A DNA stretch of 64,000 bases from Zea mays (taxonomy: Eukaryota > Streptophyta > Magnoliopsida > Poales > Poaceae). The position numbers and the translations under genes were made by a program. The notes below the pieces were generated by a model. It was not told the origin of the DNA. It made no database searches and worked only from the letters and a program-made list of their open reading frames with translations. How positions within the stretch are numbered: position 1 is the stretch's first letter; each line of letters starts with the position of its first letter. The DNA is taken from contig NC_050097.1 in assembly GCF_902167145.1 (NCBI RefSeq), forward strand, positions 173,816,923 through 173,880,922, given 5' to 3'. Below are positions 34,861 through 47,010 of the stretch, piece after piece.

Positions 34861-35932
34861 ATGGGTAGTCTCCAGCAACCTCTTCGGCCCGGGACGCTGC
34901 TCCGTTTCGGGAGTCTCGAGTTCATGTCCCTCGACGGCAGCTACGACATGGTACTCCTTCCTCCGCAGCGCGACAGCGACAACGACGGCCGTCAGCCCGC
35001 CCGGCGGCGGCAGACTCGGCGACGTCTTCCCGCCGTGGCGGAATAACAGCATTCGGGTTTGTCCCATCGCCTTCCTCGCCGCAGGAGGAGGAGGCGGGGC
35101 AACCGTGGCCAAGCAGGAGGCGGCACCTCATTGAATGTCGAGCGAGTCGACGACGTCGGCACCACAGCGGGGGACTTGTCGGGCGTTGACCTCGCGCCTG
35201 AGACGACGACGAGCGTCGTTTCCCCGCAACACGCCAACCAAAAGCAGACAGATGACGCCAGCGCGCTCGCGAAGGGCTTGTTGGGCGTTAGCCTCGAACC
35301 TGAGATAACGGTGCAGTCCGTCCCCGACGCGACTTCATCACCGTCCATCGATCGAGAGGTACCGTATGTTTTCCACCCTGTGCCTTTTAGATTCAGCTTT
35401 GATCCACCAAGCGATCCCGCTTCGGTGAGCACTTTCATAAAGGCATATCCTATCCTTCCGGGGTACCATATGTGGTCAACCTGGGACCGACTGACGGTCG
35501 TCTCGACCTATGGGCCCCCGGGTTCCGAGGAAGACGACAAGCCCGACTCTGGTTGGGATTTCTCCGGGCTCGGTAATCCTAGCGCCATGCGAGACTTCAT
35601 GACCACATGCGACTACTGCCTCTCCGATTGCTCCGATGATGACCACAGCCTTGACGACGAAGGTTGTGGTCCAAGTCGCGAATATTTCCACGTCGATCTA
35701 GGGGGTCACGACGAAGGCAACCACCTTGGTATGCCGGAGGACGATGATCCCCCTGGGCCTGCGCCTCGCGTTGACATCCTGCGGGAGCTAGCTGTGGTCC
35801 CAGTCCCTGCGGGGGTCAGGACACATAGCTCGAGCAAATCCGCGAGATGCAGGCCAAGCTCGACGAGGAAGCAGGACAACTTGTGCAGCTCCGGCAAAAC
35901 ATCGAGCAGGAGTAGGCAGGCATCGAGAGGGA
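34861..35932 (+). pseudogene. gag: gag N-terminal fragment of copy B, broken and truncated
   Basis: Homologous to the first third of gag in copy A (MGSLQQPLRPGTLLRFGSLEF; GLGNPSAMRDFMTTCDYCLSDCSD). The frame is open from the ATG at 34861 but has a TAA at 35044-35046, then reopens in the same frame to 35937. Near 35933 it runs into antisense Sirevirus gag sequence, and the capsid and protease parts are lost until homology resumes at 38092. Confidence 0.8.
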
Positions 35933-36757
35933 TCTAAGAATAACCTTGACCATCTCATGGTCATCCCATTTTTTGCTCCCGAGGTTGCGCACTTGATTCA
36001 CCAAGGTCTTCAAGCGGTTGTACATGGCTTGTGGATCCTCCCCTTGGTGAAGCATGAAGCGACCGAGCTCCCCCTCGATCGTTTCCCGCTTGGTGATCTT
36101 TGTCACCTCGTCTCCTTCGTGCGCGGTTTTGAGTACGTCCCAAATTTCCTTCGCACTTTTTAACCCTTGCACCTTATTATACTCCTCTCGACTTAGAGAG
36201 GCAAGGAGTATAGTAGTGGCTTGGGAGTTAAAGTGGTGAATTTGGGTCGCCTCGTCCGAGTCGTAGTCTTCATCCCCTACGAATGGTACCTGTACACCAA
36301 ACTCAACAACATTCCATATGCCTGTGTGGAGTGAGGTTAGATGATGCCTCATTTTGTCACTCCACATATTATAATCTTCACCATCAAAAACCGGTGGTTT
36401 GCCTAATGGAACGGAGAGCAAGGGAGTACGTTTTGAAACATGGGGATAGCGTAGAGGAATCTTACTATACTTCTTGCGCTCTTGGTGCTTAGAAGTAACG
36501 GACGGAGCATCGGAGTTGGAGGTCGATGGTGATGAAGAGTCGGTCTCGTAGTAGACCACTTTCCTCATCCTCTTGTGTTTGTCGCCTCCCCGATCCGACT
36601 TGTGGGAAGAGGATTTCTTCTCCTTCCCCTTCCCTTTGTTGGAGGAGTTTTTCTTCTCCTTCCTCTTGTTGCGGGACTCTTCCGATGAAGTCGACCCGTG
36701 GCTTGTAGCGGGCTTGTCGCCGGTCTCCATCTCCCTCTTGGCGAGTTCTCCCGACAT
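35933..36757 (-). pseudogene. gag: Sirevirus gag fragment
   Basis: Begins at the ATG at 36757 (the open frame extends from a GTG just before it). A basic, Ser/Lys-rich N-terminus is followed by the copia-type gag core (LGKPPVFDGEDYNMWSDKMRHHL, AKEIWDVLKTAHEG, ELGRFMLHQGEDPQAMYNRL). This matches the gag of the complete Sirevirus at 44667 and the UBN2-type domain of plant copia gag. It is cut off before the zinc knuckle by the deletion junction. Confidence 0.85.
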
Positions 36758-36791
36758 CACTTCGAGCGGTTAGGCTCTAATGAAGCACCAT

Positions 36792-36805
36792 GCTCTGATA
36801 CCAAT
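36792..36805 (-). other. Primer binding site of truncated Sirevirus
   Basis: On the minus strand ATTGGTATCAGAGC, complementary to the 3' end of initiator methionine tRNA, the usual primer of Ty1/copia elements. Confidence 0.88.
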
Positions 36806-38091
36806 TGAAAGTCGCCTAGAGGGGGGGTGAATAGGGCGAAACTGAAATTCTCAAAATAATCACAACTACAAGCCGGGTTAGCGTTAGAAATAAAATAGAG
36901 TCCGCGAGAGAGGGTGCAAAACAAATCGCAAGCGAATAAGAAGTGTGACACGTGGATTTGTTTTACCGAGGTTCGGTTCTTGCAAACCTACTCCCCGTTG
37001 AGGTGGTCACAAAGACCGGGTCTCTTTCAACCCTTTCCCTCTCTCAAACGGTCCCTCGGACCGAGTGAGTTTTCTCTTCTCAATCACTTGGAACACAAAG
37101 TTCCTACAAGGACCACCACAAGATTGGTGTCTCTTGCCTCAATTACAAGTGAGTTGATCGCAATGAAGAATCAAAGAAAGAAGAAAGCAATCCAAGCGCA
37201 AGAGCTCGAAAGAACACAAGCAAATCTCTCTCACTAATCACTAGGGCGTTGTGTGGAGTTTGGAGAGGATTTGATCACTTGGATGTGTCTAGAATTGAAT
37301 GCTAGAGCTCTTGTAAGTGGTTGGAAGTATGAAAACTTGGATGCCTTGAATGTGGGGTGGTTGGGGGTATTTATAGCCCCAACCACCAAACTAGCCGTTT
37401 GGTGGAGGCTGACTGTCGTATGGTGCACCGGACAGTCCGATGCACACCGGACATGTCCGGTGCGCCAGCCACGTCACCAAAGCCGTTGGGATTCGACCGT
37501 TGGAGCACTGTCTTCTGGGCCCGCCTGGATGTCCGGTGGCGCACCGGACATGTACTGTAGAGTGTCCGGTGCGCCAGCATGGGCGTGCCTGACTTCTGCG
37601 CGCTGGCGTGCATTCAATGCGCTGCAGGTAGCCGTTGGCGCCGAAGTATCCGTTGCTTCGTTGTCACACCGGACGTGTCCGGTGAATTATAGCGGACTAG
37701 CCGTTGTGAATTCCCGAAGCTGGCGAGTTCCTGAGGCCGCTCTTCCTTGGCGCACCGGACACTGTCCGGTGTACACCGGACAGTCCGGTGAATTATAGCG
37801 GAGCGCCTCTGGATTTTCCCGAAGGTGGCGAGTTTGAGTTGGAGTCCTCTGGTGCACCGGACACTGTCCGGTGGTGCACCGGACAGTCCGGTGCCCTGGA
37901 CCAGAGGTGCCTTCGGTTATCCCTTGCTCTCTTTGTTGAACCCTATACTTGGTCTTTTTATTGGCTAAGTGTGAACCTTGGCACCTGTATAACTTATACA
38001 CTAGAGCAAACTAGTTAGTTCAATTATTTGTGTTGGGCAATTCAACCACCAAAATCATTTAGGAAATAGGTGTAAGCCTAATTCCCTTTCA
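36806..38091 (-). repeat. 5' LTR of truncated Sirevirus
   Basis: 1,286 bp, starting TGAAAGGGAATTAGGC on the minus strand. It contains many copies of the CACCGGACTGTCCGGTG-type palindrome and variants (about 37430-37900), a hallmark of maize Sirevirus LTRs. The Opie-type assignment is from memory of the LTR start. Confidence 0.85.
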
Positions 38092-38093
38092 AG

Positions 38094-41000
38094 ATGCCCG
38101 GTCCCAACGGGGTCATCACCGTTGGGTCCACGTACCGACACGCGTACGAATGCGACGTGGAGTGCGTGGAGTACGCTGAGGCCCTCGCCAAGTCCGAGGC
38201 CCTCATCGCCGACCTGGAATGCCTCTCCAAGGAGGTGCCAGATGCGAAGCGCCACGCTGGCAACTTCGAGCCGACAGAGGCGGTCAAGTCCGTCCCTCTC
38301 GACCCCAGCAACGATACCTGCAAGCAAGTCCGGATCGGCTCCGAGCTCGACCCCAAATAGGAAGCAGTGCTCGTCGACTTTCTCCGCGCGAACGCCGAGG
38401 TGTTTGCGTGGAGTCCCTCAGACATGCCCGGCATACCGAGGGATGTCGCCGAGCACTCACTGGATATCTGAGCCGGTGCCCGACCCGTGAAGCAGCCTCT
38501 ACGCCATTTCGACGAAGAAAAGCGCAGAGCCATAGGCGAGGAGATCCACAAGCTGATGGTTGTAGGGTTCATTAAAGAGGTATTCCATCCCAAATGGCTA
38601 GCCAACCCTATGCTTGTGAAAAAGAAAGGTGGGAAATGGAGGATGTGTGTAGACTACACTGGTCTAAACAAAGCATGTCCGAAGGTTCCATACCCTCTGC
38701 CTCGCATCGATCAAATCGTGGATTCCACTGCTGGGTGCGAAACCCTGTAATTCCTCGACGCCTACTCAGGATATCACCAAATCAATATGAAAGAGTCCAA
38801 CCAGCTCGCGACTTCTTTCATCACACCTTTTGGCATGTACTGCTATGTTACTATGCCATTTGGTTTGAGGAATGCAAGTGCGACATACCAAAGGTGCATG
38901 AACCACGTGTTCGGAGAGCACATCGGCCGAACGGTCGAGGCTTACGTCAATGACATCGTAGTCAAGACGAGGAAAGCCTCCGACCTCCTCTCTGACCTTG
39001 AAACGACATTCAAGTGTCTGAGAGCGAAGGGCGTGAAACTCAATCCCGAGAAGTGTGTCTTCGGAGTCCCCCGAGGCATGCTCTTGGGGTTCATCGTCTC
39101 CGAGCGGGGCATCGAGGCCAACCCGGAGAAAACCGCAGCCATCACCAACATGGGGCCTATCAAAGACTTGAAAGGAGTACAAAGGGTCATGGGTTGTCTT
39201 GCTACTCTGAGCCGCTTCATCTCGCGCCTCGATGAAAAAGGCCTACCCTTGTACCGCCTCTTAAGGAAGACCGAGCGCTTCACTTGGACCTCCGAGGCCG
39301 AGGAAGCCCTTGGAAACTTAAAGGCGCCCCTTTCAAACGCGCCCATCTTGGTGCCCCCCGTTGCAGGAGAAGCCCTCTTGATCTACGTAGCCGCAACCAC
39401 TCAGGTGGTCAGCGCCGCGATCGTAGTCGAGAGACGAGAAGAAGGGCATGCACTGCTCGTCCAGAGGCCGGTCTACTTCATCAGTGAAGTACTGTCCGCG
39501 ACTAAGATCCGCTACCCGCAAATTCAGAAGCTACTGTATGCAGTAATTCTGACACGGCGAAAGTTGCGACACTACTTCGAGTCTCATCCGGTGACTGTGG
39601 TGTCATCCTTCCCCCTGGGGGAGATCATCTAGTGCCGAGAGGCCTCGGGTAGGATAGCAAAGTGGGCGGTGGAGATCATGGGCGAGACAATCTCGTTCGC
39701 TCCTCAGAAGGCCATCAAGTCCCAAGTCTTGGCTGACTTCGTGGCTGAATGGGTCGACACCCAGCTACCCACAGCTCCGATCCAACCGGAACTCTAGACC
39801 ATGTACTTCGATGGGTCGCTGATGAAAACAGGAGAAGGTGCGGGCCTGCTCTTCATCTCACCCCTCGGGAAGCACCTCCGCTACGTGCTGCGCCTCCATT
39901 TCCCGGCGTCAAACAACGTGGTCGAGTACGAGGCTCTGGTTAACGGGTTGCGCATCGCCATCGAGCTAGGGGTTCGGCGCCTCGACGCTCGTGGCGACTC
40001 GCAGCTTGTCATCGACCAAGTCATGAAGAACTCCCACTGCCGCGACCGGAAGATGGAAGCCTACTGCAACGAGGTTCGGCGCCTGGAAGACAAGTTCTAC
40101 GGGCTCGAGCTCAACCATGTCGCTCGACGCTACAACAAGACTGCGGATGAGCTGGCTAAGATAGCCTCGGGGCGGACAACGGTTCCCCCGGATGTCTTCT
40201 CTAGAGACATACATCAACCTTCCATCAAGACCGACGACACGCCCGAGCCCGAGGAGGCCTCGGCCCAACCCGAGGAGGCCTCGGCCCAGCCCGAGGCATC
40301 CTCGGCTGCCGAGGGTGAGGCACTGCGTGTCAAGGGAGAGCGGAATGGGGTCACGCCTAATCGAAACTGGCAGACCCGTACCTGCAATATCTCCACCGAG
40401 GAGAGCTACCTCTCGACAAAACCGAAGCTCGGCAACTGGCGCGGCGCGCCAAGTCGTTCGTCTTACTGGGTGATGAAAAGGAGCTCTACCACCGCAGCCC
40501 CTCAGGCATTCTCCAACGATGCATATCCATCGCCGAAGGGCAGGAGCTATTGCAGGAGATACACTCGGGGCCTTGCGGTCACCATGCAGCACCTCGAGCC
40601 CTCGTCGGGAACGCCTTCCGACAAGGTTTCTATTGGCCGACCGCGGTGGCCGACGCCACTAGGATTGTACGCTCCTGCCAGGGGTGTCAATTCTACGCGA
40701 GACAGACGCACCTGCACGCTCAGGCCCTGCAGACAATACCCATCACCTGGTCGTTTGCTGTGTGGGGTCTGGACCTCGTTGGTCCCTTGCAGAAGGCACC
40801 CGGGGGCTTCTCGCACCTGCTGGTCGCCATCGACAAATTCTCCAAGTGGATCGAGGTCCGACCCCTAACAAGCATCAGGTCCGAGCAGGCAGTGGCTTTC
40901 TTCACCAACATCATCCATCGCTTCGGGGTCCCGAACTCCATCATCACCGACAATGGCACCCAGTTCACTGGCAAGAAGTTCCTAGACTTCTGCGAGGACC

Positions 41001-41608
41001 ACCACATCCGTGTGGACTGGGCCGCCGTAGCTCACCCCATGACGAATGGGTAGGTGGAGCGTGCCAACGGTATGCTTCTGCAGGGACTTAAACCGAGGAT
41101 CTATAACGACCTCAACAAGTTCGGCAAGAGGTGGATGAAGGAACTACCCTCGGTGGTCTGGAGTCTGAGGACGACGCCAAGCCGGGCCACGGGTTTCTCG
41201 CCGTTCTTTCTAGTCTATGGGGTCGAGGCTATCTTGCCCACAGACTTAGAATACGGTTCCTCGAGGACAAGGGCGTACGACGACCAAAGCAACCAGACCA
41301 GCTAAGAAGACTCGCTGGACCAGCTGGAAGAGGCTCGGGACATGGCCTTACTACACTCGGCGCGGTATCAGTAGTCTCTGCGACGCTACCATGGCTGAGG
41401 GGTTCGGCCCCGAGACCTCCAAGTGGGAGACTTGGTGCTTCGACTGCGGCAAGACGCCCGAGGGCGCCACAAGCTTACTCCTCCCTGGGAAGGGCCATTC
41501 ATCATCGCCGAGATCTTCAAGCCCGAAACGTACAAGCTGGCCAACAATCAAGGCGAGGTCTACAGCAACGCTTGGAACATCCGACAGCTACGTCGCTTTT
41601 ACCCTTAA
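38094..41608 (+). pseudogene. pol: protease end and pol of Huck-type copy B, degenerate
   Basis: Collinear with copy A pol (RT, RNase H, integrase), ending RQLRRFYP. In-frame stops are at 38358 (TAG), 38469 (TGA), 38748 (TAA), 39630 (TAG), 39795 (TAG), 41051 (TAG), 41303 (TAA), 41372 (TAG) and 41396 (TGA). A one-base deletion near 40372 shifts the frame. The RT catalytic YVDD reads YVND at 38943-38954, so the active site is also lost. The TAG at 38358 is at exactly the same place as in copy A (14654). Most stops are C-to-T or G-to-A type, as expected from deamination of methylated cytosine. Confidence 0.9.
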
Positions 41609-43304
41609 GATGTTTTCAAGTCGTTCATATACCTCATTTTCTATACATACACAAATAAAGTCTAACCGTCAAGGAAGGGTCCGCCTTGCCTCGGCAAAGC
41701 CCGACCCTCCCTCGGGGGCTAGAAGGGGGGACCCCCTCTACGTCAAAATTTTCCTCGGAAAAAGTCTTTCTGCCAGAACATCTTTCGCGCTTTTCGACTG
41801 CTTCGATAGCGGGATCTTGAAAACGACGGAGTACACGTAAGCGGCAAGGCCGACCGAGCCGAGGGACTCCTACGCCTCCGGGATACGAATACCTCACTCA
41901 TCGCCTTCTGTGATAAGTAACTCACGCTCGGATAAGCGATTCTGCTGACCGAACAAGTCTTAACGCTCGAAAACTTTTCTGCCGCCAAAATGATTTTCGT
42001 GCCTTCTCGACTATATCGATAACACAATCCTACGAACGAGTAAGAGTGCACGTAAGCGGCAAGGCCGACCGAGCCGAGGGACTCCTACGCCTCCGAGATA
42101 TGGATACCTCACTCATCACCTTCCGTGAAAAGTAACTCTCGCTCGGATAAACGATTCTGCTACCGACGAACAAGTCCTGATACTCGAAACAAGAGGAAAG
42201 GAAACACAGCTTTACAACATGACAATAATATGTTTGGGCCTCGGCGGCCGCGGAAAACATACGCACACTACAGACAAACTCTCCCTGTAGGTTCAGACAT
42301 CAATAGAGGGAGCAGCAGCACCCTCGGCGTCGTCTCCACCTTCGGCGGAATCTGGCCCGGCCTCGGACGGCGACGCGGGCGGAAGGATCTCCACCTCGAA
42401 GGAAGACGCCAACACCAAGCTCGAGCCATCATAGCCAAGGTCTCCGCAAGGGTCCCGGCCCGAGCAGACACCTCGACCGGCCGCTCCGTAGCCTCAGCCA
42501 GCTGTCCCCCGAGGACATCAGCCGGGCTCATGGCCTCGGCAGCATGACTCTAAGGCCGGTACCGCTAACCGACGACCTGGCCAAGCTCCAGCCGTCGCTG
42601 CTGCACCTCCTCGGCCAGGGAGGCCACGTGCTCCCGGGCCGACGAAGCCTCTTCTCGAGCCGACTCCGCCTCTGTCCACGCTGACACTACTGCCTTCGGC
42701 TCCGGCTCATCGCAGAGTAGCCTAGGGTTCTATAACTGAGCAAGAGAAGCCTTGGTTGGCAAGGCCGACCGAGCCAAGGAACTCCTACGCCTCTGGGATA
42801 TGGATACCTCACTCGTCACCTTCCGCACAGGGCAACTCACACTCGGTTAAGCGGTTCGGCTAGCCGACAGGCGAGTCTCGGCGCTCGAAATGAGGAAGAG
42901 GCACAATATTACACTCGAATACCCAGATGTTCAGGCCCCGACAGCCACAATGAACATACACCGGCACTCAAGGTGCCATTACAAATGGAACTCCGGTTCC
43001 ACTCCCGCGGGTATGAACAACCTCCACACCGGAGGGCCTGCGGGACGACAAACTCCAGGTGGCTTGCCGGCGACCGCTCCATCAGCAGCGACAATGACCT
43101 CCGCCTCGGGCGGCTAAATAGCAGCAGCGATGACATCAGGGCAGACGCTGCTACGACAAGGCCCTCACCCACGTCCCCAATCGAGGGGCGAGGACAAGCT
43201 ATCAAAGCCAAAGAGCCGGAGGTCAGTCAGCGGGTGGCGCCGACGGTCTCGTCGGTGGAGAAACCTTCTCCGGCTGCCACCACCTCAGCACCGACGACGG
43301 CAGC
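41609..43304 (+). other. 3' non-coding region of copy B with segmental duplications
   Basis: This begins like the spacer after pol in copy A but carries repeated copies of the GGCAAGGCCGACCGAGCC...CTACGCCTC segment at about 41838, 42052 and 42757 (first two 214 bp apart). A remnant of the antisense gene lies within it. It is interrupted by the Sirevirus at 43305. Confidence 0.6.
42280..42730 (-). pseudogene. Remnant of the antisense gene in copy B
   Basis: Minus-strand sequence matches pieces of exons 4 and 5 of the copy A antisense gene (QLAEATERPVEVSARAGTLAE compares with QLAEAFARAGALAADLA). Exon order is compressed and most of exon 5 is deleted. I could not find exons 1-3 in copy B. It is non-functional. 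Confidence 0.5.
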
Positions 43305-44616
43305 TGAAAGGGAAATGTGCCCTTGGGCCATTTCTAAGTATTTTGGTGATTAAGTGTCCAACACAAGTGCCTAAGTGTTAAATTGTGCCAAGGACTCAAG
43401 AAGTGAAAATCAAGATTAAAGGTATGTTTCTAGACTTAGTACATTGTTTTGAAGACTAATGTATTGTATCCAAGTGCTAGAAACAGGAGAAACAATTATG
43501 GAGAAGTTGGTTGTGTACAGCCAAAAGACTGCTCGGTCTGGGTGCACCGGACTGTCCGGTGCGCCAGGCTGGCGTCTGTCAACTGGCTGCTCTCGGGACT
43601 TCGACGGCGGTGTACGGCTATAAATCACCGGACTGTCCGGTGGTACACCGGACTGTCCGGTAAGTCATTCACAGGCGAAGTCGTCGCTCTCGGGAAGCGA
43701 TCAACGACGTACGACTATAAATCACCGGACTGTCCAGTGGTGCACTGGACTGTCCGGTGAGCCAACAGTCGGCCGGGCCAACGGTCGGCCGCTTAATCCG
43801 CGCGCGACGCGTGGCAGAGCCAACGGTCAGAAGGGGGCACCGGACTGTCCGGTGTGCACCGGACAGTGTCCGGTGCGCCAACGGCTCTGAATCTCTAACG
43901 GTCGGCTGCGCCAAAATAGGAAAGAAATCCGCACCGGACAGTGTCTGGTGCGCCAGGCGACAGAAGGCAAGAATTGCCTTCCTGGAATGCTCTCAACGGC
44001 TCCTAGCTGCCTTAGTGCTATAAAAGGAACCCCTATGCGCATGGAGGAGGACACCAAGCATTCTCTAAGCATTCCTAAGCACCAAGACTCCAATTCCGCG
44101 CATTCGATTCTTTGTGATAGCAACTAGAGCTCCATTTGAGTAGAGAACTCGTTGGTTGTGTTGTGAGCTCGAGTTGTGACTTGTGTGCGTGTTGTGCTCT
44201 GATTTTGTGTCTTGTGTGCGTTGCTCATCCCAGCCTTACTTCTGTGCTTCTTTGTGAACATCAAATTGTAAGGGCGAGAGGCTCCAAGTTGTGGAGATTC
44301 CTCGCAAGCGGAATATAGTAAACAAAGCAAAACACCATGGTATTCAACTGGGTCTTTGGACCGCTTGAGAGGGGTTGATTGCAACCCTCGTCCATTGGGA
44401 CGCCACAACATGGAGTAGGCAAGTGTTGAACTTGGCCGAACCACGGGATAAACCATTGTGCCTATCTGTGTTGATCTTCTTGTGGTTATCGTGTCTTGCA
44501 AGAACTCCTCTCTAGCCACTTGGCTTTATTGTGCTAACTCCTAATCAAGTTTTGTGGCATTAAGTTTCAAGTTTTTACAGGATCACCTATTCACACCCCC
44601 CCTCTAGGTGCTCTCA
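43305..44616 (+). repeat. 5' LTR of Ji-type Sirevirus
   Basis: 1,312 bp. The promoter-proximal half contains multiple CACCGGACTGTCCGGTG palindromes and variants (about 43544-43960). The TATA box TATAAAAG is at 44019-44026. It ends GGTGCTCTCA. Confidence 0.92.
44019..44026 (+). promoter_or_regulatory. Sirevirus LTR TATA box
   Basis: TATAAAAG just downstream of the palindrome cluster. It is conserved in the 3' LTR at 51723. Confidence 0.75.
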
Positions 44617-44630
44617 ATTGGTATCAGAGC
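44617..44630 (+). other. Primer binding site of Ji-type Sirevirus
   Basis: ATTGGTATCAGAGC directly after the LTR, complementary to initiator methionine tRNA. Confidence 0.9.
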
Positions 44631-44666
44631 CGTTCTCTTCACGTAAGGGAATAATCGCCCAAAGAG

Positions 44667-47010
44667 ATGGATCCTAAGGGCAAGGGGATGGTGATCAACG
44701 ATAAGGAGGAGTCCTTCGTCAATGAGTCGAAAGACGACAAGCCTACTGACTCGGGCTCAAGTCATAAGAAGAAGGATGGGAAGAAGAAGAGGCGCATCAA
44801 GAAGATCGTCTACTACGACAACAGCGACGAGTCCTCCTCTTCCCAAAAGGACGACGACGACTACGAGAAAAATAAAACGGTCAATTCAAACTTTTCTTTT
44901 GATTATTCTCGTATTCCGCAAAGTTCAAATGCTCATTTGCTTTCCATTCCCCTTAGTAAACCTCCTCACTTTGATGGAGAGGACTACGGATTTTGGAGTC
45001 ACAAAATGCGTAGCCACTTGTTCTCTCTACATCCAAGTATATGGGAGATAGTTGAGAATGGAATGCAATTTGATAGTATGGATAGTCCCTTGTTTATTAA
45101 TGAACAAATTCATAAAAATGCACAAGCTACTACTGTGTTGTTAGCCTCATTGTGCAGGGATGAATATCATAAAGTGAGCGGCTTGGATAATGCCAAGCAA
45201 ATTTGGGACACCCTCAAGATCTCACATGAGGGGAACGACGTCACCATGCTCACCAAGATGGAGTTGGTGGAAGGCGAACTAGGAAGGTTCGCAATGATCA
45301 GGGGAGAGGAGCCAACCCAAACGTACAACAGGCTCAAGACCCTCGTCAACAAAATAAGGAGCTATGGAAGCACACGATGGACGGACCACGACGTCGTCCG
45401 CCTAATGCTAAGGTCTTTCACTGTCCTTGATCCACATCTTGTAAACAATATTCGTGAGAATACTAGGTACACCAAGATGTCGCCCGAAGAAATACTTGGA
45501 AAGTTTGTAAGCGGGCGGATGATGATCAACAAGGCAAGATACGTTGATGATGCGTTGAATGGCCCAATCCACGAGCCTCAAACCGTTGCTCTCAAAGCAA
45601 CGAGGAGCAAGGAAGTGCTACCTAGCAAGGTGGCACAAGTTGAGGCGGCAGGGCTCAATGAAGAAGAGATGGCCCTCATCATCAAGCGTTTCAAGACGGC
45701 GCTAAGGGGTCGCAAGGAGCATCCCAACAAGAACAAGACAAAGGGGAAGCGCTCATGCTTCAAATGTGGTAAGATTGTCATTTTATCGCTAATTGTCCCG
45801 ATAATGATAGTGACCAGGAACAAGAGAAGAAGAGGGAAAAGAAGAAGGCCTACAATAAGGCTAAGGGCGAGGCACACCTTGGCAAGGAGTGGGACTCGGA
45901 TTGTTCGTCATCCGACTCCGACAATGAAGGACTCGCCGCCTCGGCCTTCAACAAGTCGTCTCTCTTCCCCAACGAGCATCACACATGCCTAATGGCAAAA
46001 GAGAAGAAGGTAAACACTCGAAAGTCTACTTATGCTTCTAGTGATGATGAATCTAGCGATGATGAAATAGACTACGCTAGTTTGTTCAAAGGCTTAGATA
46101 GAACTAAGATTGATAAGATCAATGAGTTGATTGATGCCTTGAATGATAAGAATAGATTATTAGAAAAGCAAGAGGATCTTTTGTATGAAGAACATGATAA
46201 ATTCGTAGAAGCACAAAATTCTCTTGCTTTAGAAGTTAAAAGAAATGAAATGCTTTCATGTGAATTGTCTACATGCCATGAATCTATCTCTAGCCTAAAA
46301 GTGTTAATGATGATTTGAATGCTAAGTTAGAAATAGCTAGTAAATCAACCTCTCGTGAAGAACATGTTATGATTTGCAATAGGTGCAAAGATTTTAATGT
46401 TGATGCTTGTAGTGAACACCTAGTTTGCATTTCTAAACTAAATGATGAATTGGCTAGTCTTAATGCTCAACTTAAGACTAGCAAAAATGATTTTGATAAA
46501 CTAAAATTTGCAAGGGATGCCTACACGGTTGGTAGACACCCCTCAATTAAGGATAGGCTTGGTTTCAAGAGGGAAGCCAAGAACTTAACAAGTCATAAGG
46601 CTCCCATTCCCGCCAAGGAGAAAGGGAAGGCCCCTATGGCAAATAGTGTTCAAAAGAACCATGCCTTCATGTACCATGATAGGAGACATTCAAGGGATGT
46701 TCATTATAATAGAAGTTATAATGCTTTTGCTTCACATGCCATGATTGCTTCAAGTTCCTCTAATGTGTATGGTAGAAATATGCCTAGGAAAAATGTTGTT
46801 CATGCTCCTAGGAAAGTATGTAATGAATCTACCACTGTATTTCTTGCATGCAATACTAGATTTGTTCTTTCATGCAAAAATAAAAAGGTGATTGCTAAGA
46901 AAGTGGGGGCCAAATGCAAGGGAGACAAGACTTGCATTTGGGTCCCTAAGGCTATTGTTACTAACCTTGTAGGACCCAACAAGAGTTGGGTACCTAAGAC
47001 CCAAGCCTAA
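44667..47010 (+). pseudogene. gag: gag of Ji-type Sirevirus, two frameshifts
   Basis: The ATG at 44667 opens a 441-codon frame with a charged N-terminus, the copia gag core (LSKPPHFDGEDYGFWSHKM; AKQIWDTLKISHEG; ELGRFAMIRGEEPTQTYNRL) and the first half of a zinc knuckle (CFKCGK). At about 45770 a one-base loss moves the reading frame in the middle of the knuckle; gag continues in the next frame (open to 46318). A second one-base loss near 46300 moves it again to the segment ending with TAA at 47008-47010. The C-terminal half is coiled-coil-like (LNDELASLNAQLKTSKNDF), typical of the long gag of Sireviruses. Pol starts in the -1 frame relative to this end. Confidence 0.88.

Larger units (their letters stand above)
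35933..38091 (-). mobile_element. Truncated Sirevirus (Opie-type Ty1/copia) inserted in copy B
   Basis: Minus-strand element with only its 5' LTR (38091-36806), primer site and the first part of gag. Pol and the 3' LTR are missing. To the right, copy B resumes at 38092 inside the protease end. To the left, copy B is still in its gag N-terminus. A single deletion therefore removed the end of the Sirevirus together with about 2 kb of the host element. No target duplication remains. The left junction is uncertain by about 20 bp. Confidence 0.82.
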
